This document shows, in pieces, positions 33,772 to 42,914 of a stretch of DNA of 64,000 nucleotides; position 1 is the first letter of the stretch; each line of letters starts with the position of its first letter. The DNA lies in assembly GCA_019448385.1 (NCBI GenBank), contig JAGTXO010000023.1:372001-436000 (forward strand), read 5' to 3'. The notes under the pieces were generated by a model. It had not been told where the DNA came from. It was given only the letters and a program-made list of their open reading frames with translations, and made no database searches. Both the position numbers and the translations under genes were made by a program. Origin of the DNA: Diacronema lutheri. Lineage: Eukaryota; Haptophyta; Pavlovophyceae; Pavlovales; Pavlovaceae.

Positions 33772-35868
33772 ATGGGCGAGAAGTGGCGCGAGGGCGTGAG
33801 TTGGCTGCTCGCCGCGTGCGCGCTGGCGCTCTTCCCGATACTCGGGGGGCTTTCGCAATCGGGCGCGTTCTTCCTCCCACTGCGCGCGGGCACGCAATTG
33901 CGCTCCGAGGGGCAGCTGCCCGGCGTGCCTGCGCTCGCCGACGGCGCCGTCTTCGCCGCGCGTGCCGCACACGCGCACAGCGCGGCGGCACCGCGCTCGA
34001 AGCTTAGCGGCGCGGCCGGCGGCACGGACGCGCCGGCCGCAGCCTCGTTGCAGCCGCCACCATTGCGTGCGCCGCCCACGGCGCGGCCAGAGTTGCCCAC
34101 CGACTGCGACCTCGCGTGGCGGCCGGGGCTCGCAGCGCACGTGCCGCGCGGCGACGAGATGCGCGCATGGCTCTCGGCCGAGCCGGGCTCGGCGCCGCTC
34201 GCGCGGCTGGAGGGCGTGCTGGAGAAGCTGCTTCGCGGCGAGGAGGTCACCGTCTACTTTCTCGGCGACTCAGTCACGCGTGGCTCAGGCGCACACCACG
34301 GCTGCCTGACGTGCAACGCTTCCGCGCCGCCGACACTCCACCCGTGGCTCAACGCGAGCAGCGCGCGCGGCCCGCAGGCGAGCGGCGGGGCATGCGCCTC
34401 GTTCGACGCGGCCGCGTCGCGTGGCGGCAATCCGCACACCGCGTGCGTGCCACCCGTGCGGCGCGAGCGCGCGAGCGCCTGCCGCGTGCGCACGGGCGCG
34501 CGCGCATCGAACACCTCATCTGCCGCCGCGCGCTCGGCCGAGCTGACGGCGGGCGCGGCGCAGTGCTACCCGCGCAATTCGTGGCGGTGTCTTTTAGTGC
34601 AGTGGCTGGAGCACGCGTTCCCCGGCCAGGTGCGCGTGCACATCTCGTCCAAGCCTCTGCTCTTCATGGCCGCGTGCTTTGGGCGCGCGCTTGGCGGCGT
34701 CGATCTGATTCTGCACGAGCAGGCGGTCAATGGGGGCGGACGTATGCTCTGCCTGCAGGAACGGATCCTGCACGCCGCGCTCGCGCGACGCAAGCAGCTG
34801 GCCGTGCTCATGCTGCTCTGGCTCCCAAAGACGTACCACCCGACGCGCGCGTCCGCCGTGCTGCGCGGCGCGCAGGATGGCCTCGCGCGCCTCGCCTCCC
34901 ACTACTCCGTCCCCACCCTCGCGATGACGCGCGCCTTCGCCGCGCGCTGCGCGCCCGGCGAGGCGTGGTGCTACGACAAGGCGCACGGCACGGCCGACTC
35001 GGCGCGTGGCGCGGCGGGAAGCCTGCACGCCGACCTCAACCACCCGAACGACGGTGGGCACGCGTTCCTCGCGGCGCATCTTCTCGCGCTCCTCGAGCGC
35101 ACCGCCGCGCGCACGCGCGCGCGCGTCGTGAGCGAACGCGGCGGCGGCGACGACGGCGGTTATGGTGGCGCGCCGCGCGCGAGCGCGCCGCGCGCGCTTG
35201 AGCCGCCGCCGCTGCCCGCGCCGCTCTACCCCGTCAACCTCGGGCTCGGCGCCCATTCTCGCGACGACGGCGGGCTATGCGTCGACGTCGGCGAGATGGC
35301 AACGAGCGCCGTGCGCAACTCGGGATGGACGGTGCGCGTGGAGATGGCGGCGTCAAAGGTGGCGCGGCTGCCCGCGCTGCAGGCCGACGCCGCCGGCGCC
35401 GAGATCGAGTGGCAGCTCGACGTGCGCGGTGCTGACTGGCTCATTGTCACGTACATGCAATCCTATGCGGGTTTTGGCGCCGTGCGGCTCTCGTGCGGCC
35501 CGGGCTGCGGCTGCCGGCCCAACGCGGCGCCCGAGTCGAACATCGCGCTGATCAACGCAACGGACCCCGCCGCGCGCTTCTCCGAGCCACAGTGGGCGCT
35601 GCTCGACCTTTCGCGCCATTCGGCCGAGTGCCGCGTGCGCGCAACCTCCGTCTCGCCGCTCAAATTCAAGCTGATGCTCCTGTCGCTCATCCGCGTGCGC
35701 CCGCCCGGCGTGGCGGACACGGACGCGGATTCGGTTGCGAGCGCGAGCGAGGCCGAGCGCAAGCGTAGGGGCGACGCGCTCAACTGCTTTGGCGCGGGCA
35801 AGGGCCGTGCAATCAACGGGCGCGTGCGCACGACGGGGCCGTGGGCCGCCCTCAGCGCGGCGAGCTGA
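33772..35868 (+). CDS. SGNH/GDSL-type hydrolase, membrane-anchored
   Basis: A single exon of 698 residues. A hydrophobic segment near the start (WLLAACALALFPILGG) is a signal anchor. Block I with the nucleophile is YFLGDSVTRGSG (residue about 166); the partner Asp/His block is HADLNHPNDGGHAF (about 420). Between them QCYPRNSWRCLLVQWLEH and the VLMLLWLPKTYH strand fit an SGNH core. The last 200 residues form a second, beta-like domain with several Cys (RLSCGPGCGC, SAECRVRATS). Plausible roles are extracellular or Golgi ester hydrolysis, such as glycan O-acetyl removal or transfer; the substrate is unknown. A 15-nt poly-G lies just before the start. The gene is convergent with the alpha/beta hydrolase. 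Confidence 0.8.
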   Translation: MGEKWREGVSWLLAACALALFPILGGLSQSGAFFLPLRAGTQLRSEGQLPGVPALADGAVFAARAAHAHSAAAPRSKLSGAAGGTDAPAAASLQPPPLRAPPTARPELPTDCDLAWRPGLAAHVPRGDEMRAWLSAEPGSAPLARLEGVLEKLLRGEEVTVYFLGDSVTRGSGAHHGCLTCNASAPPTLHPWLNASSARGPQASGGACASFDAAASRGGNPHTACVPPVRRERASACRVRTGARASNTSSAAARSAELTAGAAQCYPRNSWRCLLVQWLEHAFPGQVRVHISSKPLLFMAACFGRALGGVDLILHEQAVNGGGRMLCLQERILHAALARRKQLAVLMLLWLPKTYHPTRASAVLRGAQDGLARLASHYSVPTLAMTRAFAARCAPGEAWCYDKAHGTADSARGAAGSLHADLNHPNDGGHAFLAAHLLALLERTAARTRARVVSERGGGDDGGYGGAPRASAPRALEPPPLPAPLYPVNLGLGAHSRDDGGLCVDVGEMATSAVRNSGWTVRVEMAASKVARLPALQADAAGAEIEWQLDVRGADWLIVTYMQSYAGFGAVRLSCGPGCGCRPNAAPESNIALINATDPAARFSEPQWALLDLSRHSAECRVRATSVSPLKFKLMLLSLIRVRPPGVADTDADSVASASEAERKRRGDALNCFGAGKGRAINGRVRTTGPWAALSAAS

Positions 35869-35911
35869 CGGCTCCAGGCGGGGAGAGAGGGCACGGCCAT
35901 TCACACCTCCT

Positions 35912-35927
35912 CCCCCCCCCCCCCCCC
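35912..35927 (+). repeat. poly-C tract between convergent genes
   Basis: A run of 16 C followed by TTTTTATCTTATG lies in the 97-bp gap between the stops of the SGNH and alpha/beta hydrolase genes. Both transcripts' 3' ends must lie near it. Confidence 0.9.
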
Positions 35928-35965
35928 TTTTTATCTTATGAACTGATCGCGCGCAGCGGCATTCA

Positions 35966-36781
35966 TCAGCGAATGAGCGGCTCGGCCGAGCCGGCGTCGT
36001 CGCGAGCCGATGCGTCGGGCGGGCCAACGGGTGGCGCACCGCCAGGCACGCCCGGCTCGCCCAGCGCGCCCTCGCCATCCGCGCCAGCGCGGATTGCGAG
36101 CTCGCCGCTGCTCGACGCGAGCTGGCTGACCCTGCGCACGCCGAAGATGGCGCATGCCCACACGGAGAGCTGCTCTTGCACGAAGCGGTACACGCCAAAA
36201 TGGTCGACCGCGCCGTCGAGCACGACGACGCGCTTCGGGTGCGCGAGCGAGTCGGCAAACTCGCGGAACTGCGGGACGGAGCAAAAGTTGTCGCGCGCGC
36301 CGATGAGCAGCAGCTTGGCGGCGCGCGCCTGCCTGGCGCGCTGCAGCAGCGCGCGCTGGTTGCACATGAAGAGCGCCCACGAGTAGTAGAGCGGCGGCGA
36401 GATGCACGCGAAGGCAACAACCTCGCGGATGTCCTCCGCGACGCCCGCGACGACGAGCGAGCCGTACGAGTAGCCGATGAGGAGAATGCGCTCAGGAGGG
36501 CGTGCGACCTGCATGAGGTAGGCGCACGCGCCGCGGATGTCGTCCGCCGACGCGGCGCCCGAGCCGATCCCCGAGCGGAAGTTGAACCGGAGCGTCGTGA
36601 GCCCCGCGTTCTGCCCGAAGAGCTCGATCACCTCCTCCACGACAACGTCCCACATGGAGCCCCCGAGCGGACCCCACGGATGGCACGCGACGACGGCGAG
36701 CTTCGTCCCGCGCTCCGCGCACAATCCGTAGCAGTGCCCGCCGCGCCGTAGCGGGATGGTCACCTCGGCCTCGCCCACCAT
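35966..36781 (-). CDS. alpha/beta hydrolase
   Basis: A single exon of 271 residues. The fold is read from LAVVACHPWGPLGGSMWD (His-Pro oxyanion region), TTLRFNFRSGIGSG, and the nucleophile elbow LIGYSYGSLV (GxSxG, Ser about 105). Later LLIGARDNF supplies an acid and LDGAVDHFGVY the catalytic His. It resembles the small eukaryotic and bacterial hydrolases of the dienelactone/CPSF-adjacent type with an HPxG loop. The last 35 residues are Gly/Pro-rich. The gene starts 60 bp from the IFT20 ATG on the opposite strand, so the two probably share a promoter. Confidence 0.85.
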   Translation of the reverse strand: MVGEAEVTIPLRRGGHCYGLCAERGTKLAVVACHPWGPLGGSMWDVVVEEVIELFGQNAGLTTLRFNFRSGIGSGAASADDIRGACAYLMQVARPPERILLIGYSYGSLVVAGVAEDIREVVAFACISPPLYYSWALFMCNQRALLQRARQARAAKLLLIGARDNFCSVPQFREFADSLAHPKRVVVLDGAVDHFGVYRFVQEQLSVWACAIFGVRRVSQLASSSGELAIRAGADGEGALGEPGVPGGAPPVGPPDASARDDAGSAEPLIR

Positions 36782-36841
36782 GGCGAGTCAGGCGGTTTTC
36801 GCTCTGAAGTCAACCACCGACCCTGTCCGTTGGGGCGGGCC
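36782..36841. promoter_or_regulatory. 60-bp bidirectional promoter
   Basis: Only 60 bp separate the ATGs of the alpha/beta hydrolase and IFT20, so any 5' leaders overlap or are a few tens of bases long. The sequence contains TTTTCGCTCTGAAGTCAACC and no TATA box. Confidence 0.6.
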
Positions 36842-37228
36842 ATGACGGCAGCGACCCACCTTTCGGTCGAGAAGGATGGGATCCGCCTCTTGCCGCCCGA
36901 GAAGCTGGAGCAGGCGACGGCGCTGCAGGAGGACTGCTCCGAGTTCTTGTCGAAGACCAAGCAGTTCCACCAGATCGTCACCGACTTCATGCACGTGATG
37001 GACGCCAAGCAGGCGATGATCGACAAGCAGAAGCTGCGCGCGATCGGGCTCGGCAACAAGGTGCTCGGGCAGGAGGAGGTGCGCAAGCGGAGGCAGCGCG
37101 AGCTGCAGGCGACGGTCTTTGAGCGCAAAGCTGAGCTCGAGCGGCTGAGAGCGCAGCGCGATTCGCTCGCGCGCGTCGAGCAGGAGCAGCGTGCGCTGAT
37201 CGAACGGCTGCAGAACAACGAGGCATGA
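36842..37228 (+). CDS. IFT20: intraflagellar transport protein 20
   Basis: A single exon of 128 residues, close to the family length of about 132. IFT20 is a coiled-coil subunit of IFT-B that also works at the Golgi in cargo sorting to the cilium. The match is along the full length: LQEDCSEFLSKTKQFHQIV, DKQKLRAIGLGNKV (family 'KMKAIGARN'), RQRELQATVFERKAELERL and LARVEQEQRALIERL. It shows the organism can build a flagellum. The upstream in-frame TTG at 36830 is ignored in favour of the ATG. Confidence 0.92.
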   Translation: MTAATHLSVEKDGIRLLPPEKLEQATALQEDCSEFLSKTKQFHQIVTDFMHVMDAKQAMIDKQKLRAIGLGNKVLGQEEVRKRRQRELQATVFERKAELERLRAQRDSLARVEQEQRALIERLQNNEA

Positions 37229-37621
37229 GCGCCGGCGGCGGGAGCGGCGAACTGGGGCTGCGCGCGTGCGCGCGCGCGAGAATCTCGCCAGCTCTGACTG
37301 ACGCCATGCGCGCGGCCGAAGGGCTGCCGTCGCGCGGATGGCGCAGCTGGCGCGCGCTGCGAGGCGGCGCGCGCAGCGGCGATGCGCGCATCGTACTTTG
37401 CGCTGCACTGTGAACGCGCTGGGCTGCGCGAAGGGCTGTCACGCGGCATGATCCACCGCGCGAGGCGGCGCGCGCGAGGGCGGGCGCGCGGGTGAGTCAA
37501 GCGGTCGCTGTCGAGGCCTTGCGCCACCAACGGCGCCGCGACGCTTTGTCCCCCAGATCAGAGGCGGACAAACCCCGTGCTGCCTGTCTCGCCCTTCACT
37601 CCGTGCGCTAGTGCCTTGCGC
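37229..37621. other. spacer between convergent genes
   Basis: No gene is seen in these 393 bp, which separate the stops of IFT20 and of the Pro-rich membrane protein on the other strand. The sequence is GC-rich with many GCGCG strings; no poly-A signal of the AATAAA type is visible. Confidence 0.6.
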
Positions 37622-38371
37622 TCACCACAACCAATGGTGCGGTGCCGCGTTCGTCCGGTCCTGAGAGACGCTGAAATTGCTTGAGCCCTCGTCGTCCACG
37701 TTGGACGTGGCGAACTGCGCGAGGTACCCCTCATCTGCGCTCACGTGTCTGGGAGCTGGCTTGAGCGCGCCGCCTCTCCGGGCGCCAGGCAATCGGGGCC
37801 TCCAGTCGCGAACCCAGCGGTGCTCGAGGTAGCGAAGGAACCCGCCAGCGGTCGCCAGCTCCTCGCGCTGCCGCGCGTCGGCCGCCGCGCCATGGTCTGT
37901 GATGGCCAATCGTACCGCACGCCGCCAATGCCGAAACTCAATGGCGGCGCAGCCCGCGAGCAAACCAATGCAGCCGAGCACAGCTGCGGATGACACGCTT
38001 ACTGCGATCGTGACCTCGATGGACATCGGCTTCCCGTTGTCGTTCGCGCGTGAAGGCGCTGGGCTCGGGGGCCGTGAAGTGGGCGTACTTCTTTCAACGA
38101 CGTTGGGTTCTCCGCCGACGCGCTCGCCCAGGGCCGTAGGCGGGGGCGCGGCTGGAGGCGGGGATGTCAGCTGCACGTCGTCGTCTGGCGCAGGCGAGGG
38201 CGGTGAAGGCGGTGGGGCCGTTGGGGGCAGCGGCGGAGGGTGACTCAGATCGGCGAAGAGAGGGGCGCTCGCCAGAGGTGGCGGGTATGACGGGGGTGGA
38301 GGGCTTGGCGGCGGAGGATTTGGGGGCGGCGGGCTCGTCGGGACGGCCAAGAGCAAGAAAAAGGGCCCCAT
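37622..38371 (-). CDS. small Pro-rich single-pass membrane protein
   Basis: A single exon of 249 residues. A hydrophobic start (MGPFFLLLAVPTS) is followed by a Pro-rich block (PPPPNPPPPSPPPPSYPPP) and more Ser-Pro-rich text to about residue 115. A transmembrane helix follows (VSVSSAAVLGCIGLLAGCAAI), then a basic cytosolic tail (FRHWRRAVRLAI, EHRWVRDWRPRLP). It shares its layout with the proteins at 4254 and 22372 but is shorter and lacks a clear IQ motif. The likely role is cell surface; no known family. Confidence 0.65.
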   Translation of the reverse strand: MGPFFLLLAVPTSPPPPNPPPPSPPPPSYPPPLASAPLFADLSHPPPLPPTAPPPSPPSPAPDDDVQLTSPPPAAPPPTALGERVGGEPNVVERSTPTSRPPSPAPSRANDNGKPMSIEVTIAVSVSSAAVLGCIGLLAGCAAIEFRHWRRAVRLAITDHGAAADARQREELATAGGFLRYLEHRWVRDWRPRLPGARRGGALKPAPRHVSADEGYLAQFATSNVDDEGSSNFSVSQDRTNAAPHHWLW

Positions 38372-38610
38372 GCGAATTTCATACGTCGAATTTTATCGCC
38401 CCCTCATCAACCATGATTGTTGCTATTTGCGGAGCGCCTGCTTTGTGCCTGCGGCCTGACCGGTCGCTCCGGCCTGGCGCTCACGCCCCGCCACCCCCTC
38501 TCCCTCCCTCTCCGGCTTCTTCTACCCCCCCTGTTTGATCGAGGTATCGGGTCGCGTGGCGGCACGGAGGCCTGGCGTCCACCGACAATAAATTTCGCAC
38601 GCTTCGCGGT

Positions 38611-39261
38611 TCAGAACGCGAGGCCGTTGTGCAGGCGCTTCAGGTCGTACGTCGTCCTTGCGCCCGCCAGCCGCGCGGCTCGCGCTGGCTCGACCGATTT
38701 GCCCGAGAGCAAGAGCGAGTCAACGAGCGAGAAAGTCGAGACGGCCGCTGCGGGTGCCGGCTCGACCGCAATGGGCGCAGCATCGTCGGCGTGCCACGCC
38801 TTGAAAGAGAGCGCGCCGACAAACATGGGCGTCACTTTGCCGTCGATTGCCACGTCGACGGGCGAGACTTGCACCGTGTTGACGAACGGGCGGCCGTCCT
38901 TGGTGTAGTTGACGATTTCAAACCCGACGCTTGGCGCGCGCGACACCGCGAGGTTGCGGCTTGCCTCCTTTGCAACGAGCTTGTCGGTGCGCGGGCCCTG
39001 GATGAGCGAGAGCGAGTTGCCGATCGCCTCCGCGTGCGAGAAGCCGCACAGCTCGACCCACTTCTCGTTTACCGCGACGATCGTGAACGTGGGCCTGTTC
39101 GCCGCCGTCACGACGATCGGCCGCGGGTCGTGCTCGAGATCGGCAAGGAGCGTGGACCAATCGCGTTGCGCCCGCGCGACGGTGCGCGTCTCGAGCCGCA
39201 GCGCGCGCTGCACCACCTGCACACGGCGCGCGAGGGTCGATGAACGCGTCGTCGCAAACAT
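38611..39261 (-). CDS. LOV-like PAS protein lacking the photoactive Cys
   Basis: A single exon of 216 residues with one PAS domain (residues about 48-150). It matches LOV photoreceptors closely: FTIVAVNEKWVELCGFSH, AIGNSLSLIQGPRTD and VNYTKDGRPFVNTVQVSPV, with the flavin-contacting Asn of NYTK and FVN kept. In true LOV domains the second loop reads GNNCRFLQG, where Cys forms the light-driven flavin adduct; here it is GNSLSLIQG, so Leu sits at the Cys position. The domain may bind flavin and sense redox, or act without a cofactor. No output domain is fused; the C-terminal 65 residues are Ala-rich with a Ser/Leu helix. The first ATG is 39261; the upstream GTG is ignored. Confidence 0.82.
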   Translation of the reverse strand: MFATTRSSTLARRVQVVQRALRLETRTVARAQRDWSTLLADLEHDPRPIVVTAANRPTFTIVAVNEKWVELCGFSHAEAIGNSLSLIQGPRTDKLVAKEASRNLAVSRAPSVGFEIVNYTKDGRPFVNTVQVSPVDVAIDGKVTPMFVGALSFKAWHADDAAPIAVEPAPAAAVSTFSLVDSLLLSGKSVEPARAARLAGARTTYDLKRLHNGLAF

Positions 39262-39840
39262 GGACACGGGCCAATAATGTCAAGGGGCGGACTGGTTTTC
39301 CCGCCTGCGAAATTGCGATCTTTCTCCGCCTGCGAAATTGAGCCATTGACGAAACTGGGTATTTGCTCATTCTCTGACTTGGCTGCCTCGACAGTGCGCT
39401 GTAGCCTGTATGGCGCGAGGAACGGGCTTGGGGGCCAAGCGCAGACTCGCAGTGCGCTGTGCGGCGCAACGAAAGAGGCTTGGAGGCCGAGCGCCCTCCG
39501 CATGGCGGCTGCGCGCGTAGGCACCGCGGTGGCACGCCGCGCTCGCGCGCAGGATGTTGCCCGCGCGCGTGTCCGGCGTACGTGTGCTCGCGCGCGTGGG
39601 CGGTGGTACCGTCTTTGGCAATGGGCGCACGCGGACCCCACTCGCCGGCCAACGCAGCCGACCTAACGCCCCGCCGGGCGCCGGGCGCCGCCGGCCGCCC
39701 GCCCTCAGACTACCCACACGGCCCACACCTCGTTCAAAAAGGCAAAAGCAGAAAGCCTCTCCCAGCCAGGGGCCCGCCATTTTCAAGCGGAGAGGAGGTC
39801 GCCGGGCGCGGTGCGCGACGCTCGGGCCTAGTGCGACGGG
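39262..39840. promoter_or_regulatory. divergent upstream region with direct repeats
   Basis: This 579-bp spacer lies between the LOV-like gene (minus) and the CTDSPL2-type gene (plus). It holds two exact copies of CCGCCTGCGAAATTG at 39301-39315 and 39326-39340, spaced 25 bp start to start, 40-80 bp upstream of the LOV-like ATG. No gene is seen in it. Confidence 0.55.
39301..39340. repeat. paired 15-bp direct repeat upstream of LOV-like gene
   Basis: CCGCCTGCGAAATTG occurs twice, 25 bp apart start to start. The first is preceded by GGTTTT and the second by CTTTCT. Its position just upstream of the LOV-like gene start suggests a transcription factor site pair; this is inference. Confidence 0.8.
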
Positions 39841-40441
39841 ATGTGGTCGCCGAGGGAGAAGGCGCAGCCCAACGACGCCTCGGAGACGCCATCCGTCGCC
39901 TCGCCTCCGCCCGTGAGCACGCCGACCGACGCCAAGCACGAGGCCGGCGGTAACCCACTCGCGTCGCCCAAGGCGGCCGGCGCGACGCCCAATGGCGGCA
40001 TCTTCAACTCCTTTTCGAAGATGCTCTTCGGCGGCGAGGGCGAGGAGGCTGGCATGCCCGAGCCAAACGGCGCGCCGCCCGCGGACCCGCACGCGTTCAT
40101 CACATCGTCGCCGCGCAGGAGTCCGGCGCCGCCCGCGTTCGGCGCGGGCGCTCACGGCGGTGCAAGCACGCCCGGCACGCCGCTTAGCGTGCACGTGATG
40201 GGCGACGGCTCGCCGCCCGCGCAGACGGCCATGTCGCCGCGCACTGGCTCGCTGCTCGACACGATCTTCTCGCCCGTCTTCAACTCCATCTTTGGCAGCC
40301 AAAAAGCGCCGGCCGCCGGGCCAGCGGGCGCCGGCGGCGCGAGCGCCGTGGACAAGCACGACGGCGCGGACGGCGGCTCGGAGGGCGGCGTGGCGGCGAC
40401 TGTGCAGCCGCCGCGCGAGACGCGCGACGCCGCGGCGCAAC

Positions 40442-40472
<31 letters not shown>

Positions 40473-42534
40473 GCAAGCGGCGGCCGCGGCAGCGGCTGCG
40501 GACGCCGCCGCCGAGGCGGACGCGGAGGCGGCGGAGGCGGCGAGCGAGCAGCAGAGCGCGCAACGGCGCGCAGAAGCGTGCGCGCGCCGCGCGCCGCGCC
40601 GCGCCACGCCGCGCCGCCCGCCGCGCCCGTGCTACTGCTCGCCGCCATCGCCGCCGTCCGCGCGCGCGTGCATGTGCACCCGCGCGTGCTGCCCCCCCCC
40701 CCCCCCCCCCCCCTGCATGCGCCCCTCATCCGCCGCCACGCCGGCCTCACGCGCGCGGCCGCGCTCGCGGCGCGCTCCGCTCCCGCCCCGCCCGCGCGCA
40801 GGTACGCCGCGGACGAGTTCGACCCGTACGCGTTCATCAAGTCGCTGCCCCCCCTCCCGCCGCTCGAGCAGCGGCCGATCGTGCTGCCCAAGAAGACGCG
40901 CGGCTCGCCCGCTCTCTCCCTCGTCCTCGACCTGGACGAGACGCTGCTCCACTCCTCCATCGTGCCGGTGCGCTACAGAATGGAAAGGGAGGGAAAGGGA
41001 GGGAAGGGAAGGGGGGGGGGGGGGGGGGGGGGGGGGGAGGGCAGACGCTATGCGCAGGGTTACCCCGTGCAATGCCGACCGGTCTGCTCGCACGGGGCGC
41101 ACTCGCCGTGAACATGCCATGCGCACGCATCGGCGCCCCGCTTCTGAGCCGCACTGGCGCATTGGGCGCGCCACCCACCACCGCTCGCCCCAACTCAAAC
41201 CTCCCCCCCCCCTTCCCTTCCCCCCCCCCCTCCCCATCCCCCCCACCCTACCTGTTCTCCCAGCTTGCTCAATACGACATTGTCTTCCCCGTCCACTTTA
41301 ACAATGCAAACTACCAGGCACGCACACGCGCTCGCTCCAACCCGCCCTCCTCGCCGCGGTGGCGCCGAGCCAGTCGACGCCGGCCTGTCGGTCCCATGCA
41401 CCCCCCGCCCCCCCCCCCCCCCCCCCCGCTCCCCCGCCCCCCAAAAAAACCCCTTCCTACCCCCCCCCCCCCCCCTCCCTCGCCTCGCCTCCACCGCAGG
41501 TGTACGTGCGCAAGCGCCCGCACCTCGACTACTTCATGGCGAAGGTGGCGTCGCTCTTCGAGGTGATCGTCTTCACCGCCTCGCAGCGCGTCTACGCCGA
41601 CCGCCTGCTCTCCATCATCGACCCGGGTCGCAAGTGCGTCCGCCATCGCCTCTTCCGCGACTCGTGCGTCCTCGTCGACGGCAACTACCTCAAGGACCTG
41701 TCCGTGCTCGGGCGGGAGCTGCCCAAGACGATGATCATCGACAACTCGCCGCAGGCCTTTGGCTACCAGCTCGATAACGGCATCCCTATCGAGTCGTGGT
41801 TTGACGACCCGCACGACCGCGAGCTGCTCAAGGTGCGCATTCGCTCTGGGACCCCTCCCCCCCCCTCCCCCCCTTCTCCTCCCTCCCCCGTCCCCTTCCT
41901 CTCCCTTCCAAGAACATACCGTAAGGACGTGCACTGCCTCCCCCTCCCCCATTCTCCCCCCCCCCCTCCCCCCCTTCCCCTTCTCCTCCCTCCCCCGTCC
42001 CCTTCCTCTCCCTTCCAAGAACATACCGTAAGGACGTGCACTGCCTCCCCCTCCCCCATTCTCCCCCCCCCCCTCCCCCCCTTCCCCTTCTCCTCCCTCC
42101 CCCGTCCCCTTCCTCTCCCTTCCAAGAACATACCGTAAGGACGTGCACTGCCTCCCCCTCCCCCATTCTCCCCCCCCCCTCCCCGCCTTCCCCTTCTCCT
42201 CCCTCCCCCGTCCCCTTCCTCTCCCTTCCAAGAACATACCGTAAGGACGTGCACTGCCTCCCCCTCCCCCATTCTCCCCCCCCCCCTCCCCCCCTTCCCC
42301 TTCTCCTCCCTCCCCCGTCCCCTTCCTCTCCCTTCCAAGAACATACCGTAAGGACGTGCACTGCCCCCCCCCTCCCCCATTCTCCCCCCCCTCCCCCCCT
42401 TCCCCATCCCCCTTGCGCAGATGATCCCCTTCCTCGAGAGCCTGCTCGAAACGGACGACGTGCGGCCGCACATCCGCGCCAAATTTGAATTGCACAAGCT
42501 TGTGCAGGGCGCTCCCAGGGCGGGACGGCGGTGA
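39841..42534 (+). CDS. CTD small phosphatase-like (CTDSPL2/SSP4 type)
   Basis: Exons 39841-40577, 40802-40967, 41264-41317, 41500-41832 and 42421-42534 give 467 residues. The HAD-family phosphatase signature [12 protein letters not shown] (DxDxT, about residue 289) is followed by the highly diagnostic text [71 protein letters not shown] and [14 protein letters not shown]. Every junction preserves alignment to CTDSPL2. It removes Ser phosphate, for example from RNA polymerase II CTD or SMAD-like targets. The N-terminal 245 residues are low-complexity. Intron 3 has a GC donor (CAG|GCACGC), intron 2 holds a 27-nt poly-G, and intron 4 a 107-bp minisatellite. Confidence 0.93.
40692..40713 (+). repeat. 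poly-C tract in intron 1
   Basis: A run of 22 C lies in intron 1 of the CTDSPL2-type gene, about 90 nt upstream of the acceptor. Confidence 0.95.
41011..41037 (+). repeat. poly-G tract in intron 2
   Basis: A run of 27 G begins 44 nt after the donor of intron 2, preceded by repeated GGGAAA units. The same intron has C-rich runs (41203-41212, 41220-41230) just before its acceptor, so G and C blocks face each other across the intron. Confidence 0.95.
41408..41475 (+). repeat. poly-C runs in GC-AG intron 3
   Basis: Runs of 20 C (41408-41427) and 16 C (41460-41475) lie in the 182-nt GC-AG intron 3 and form its long polypyrimidine region before CGCAG at 41495-41499. Confidence 0.95.
41848..42410 (+). 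repeat. 107-bp intronic minisatellite, five copies
   Basis: The marker AGAACATACCGTAAGGACGT recurs at 41911, 42018, 42125, 42231 and 42338, so the period is 107, 107, 106 and 107. Each unit otherwise consists of C-rich pyrimidine sequence. The array fills most of intron 4 of the CTDSPL2-type gene. Copies differ mainly in C-run length. Confidence 0.97.
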
Positions 42535-42914
42535 GCCGCGCGGCATCACGGCCAGCGCGGCAAGCGCGGCACCGCGGCGTCACGCATAGGGCGGCGCGAG
42601 CTCCCGGGACGGGGGACGGAGAGGCCAGGCAGAAGCGAGCGGCTAGCGGGGCTGGGCGCGACCGCGTGCTTGCTCGCTCGCGAGCGCCGCACGGCCCGGC
42701 GACTGCTCCGCAGACTTGCCCGCCCGCGGCCACCGGCCGGTGAGGCGAGCGCGGTCCGTGCTCTCCGCCACTTGGCGCGGGTGCTGTCACTGCCAGCCTG
42801 CGCCACAATTTTCAAAACTGGATTTCGGGCTCGCGCTTTGCGGCAAATGTTGTGCCGTGTGCCATGTGAAGCTGTGCCCGGTGCATCACACATTGTACCT
42901 CGGCCACTCAGCCG
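42535..42914. other. spacer between convergent genes
   Basis: No gene is seen in these 380 bp, which hold the 3' ends of the CTDSPL2-type phosphatase and MRS2. The middle part (42800-42900) is less GC-rich, with CAATTTTCAAAACTGGATTT. Confidence 0.6.

Noticed and set aside
41911-42400. Evenly spaced repeats as a CRISPR array
   Set aside because: The copies are tandem without unique spacers and sit in a eukaryotic intron.
41311-42808. Long minus-strand frames with repeated [12 protein letters not shown] units
   Set aside because: They are antisense translations of the 107-bp intronic minisatellite of the CTDSPL2-type gene.
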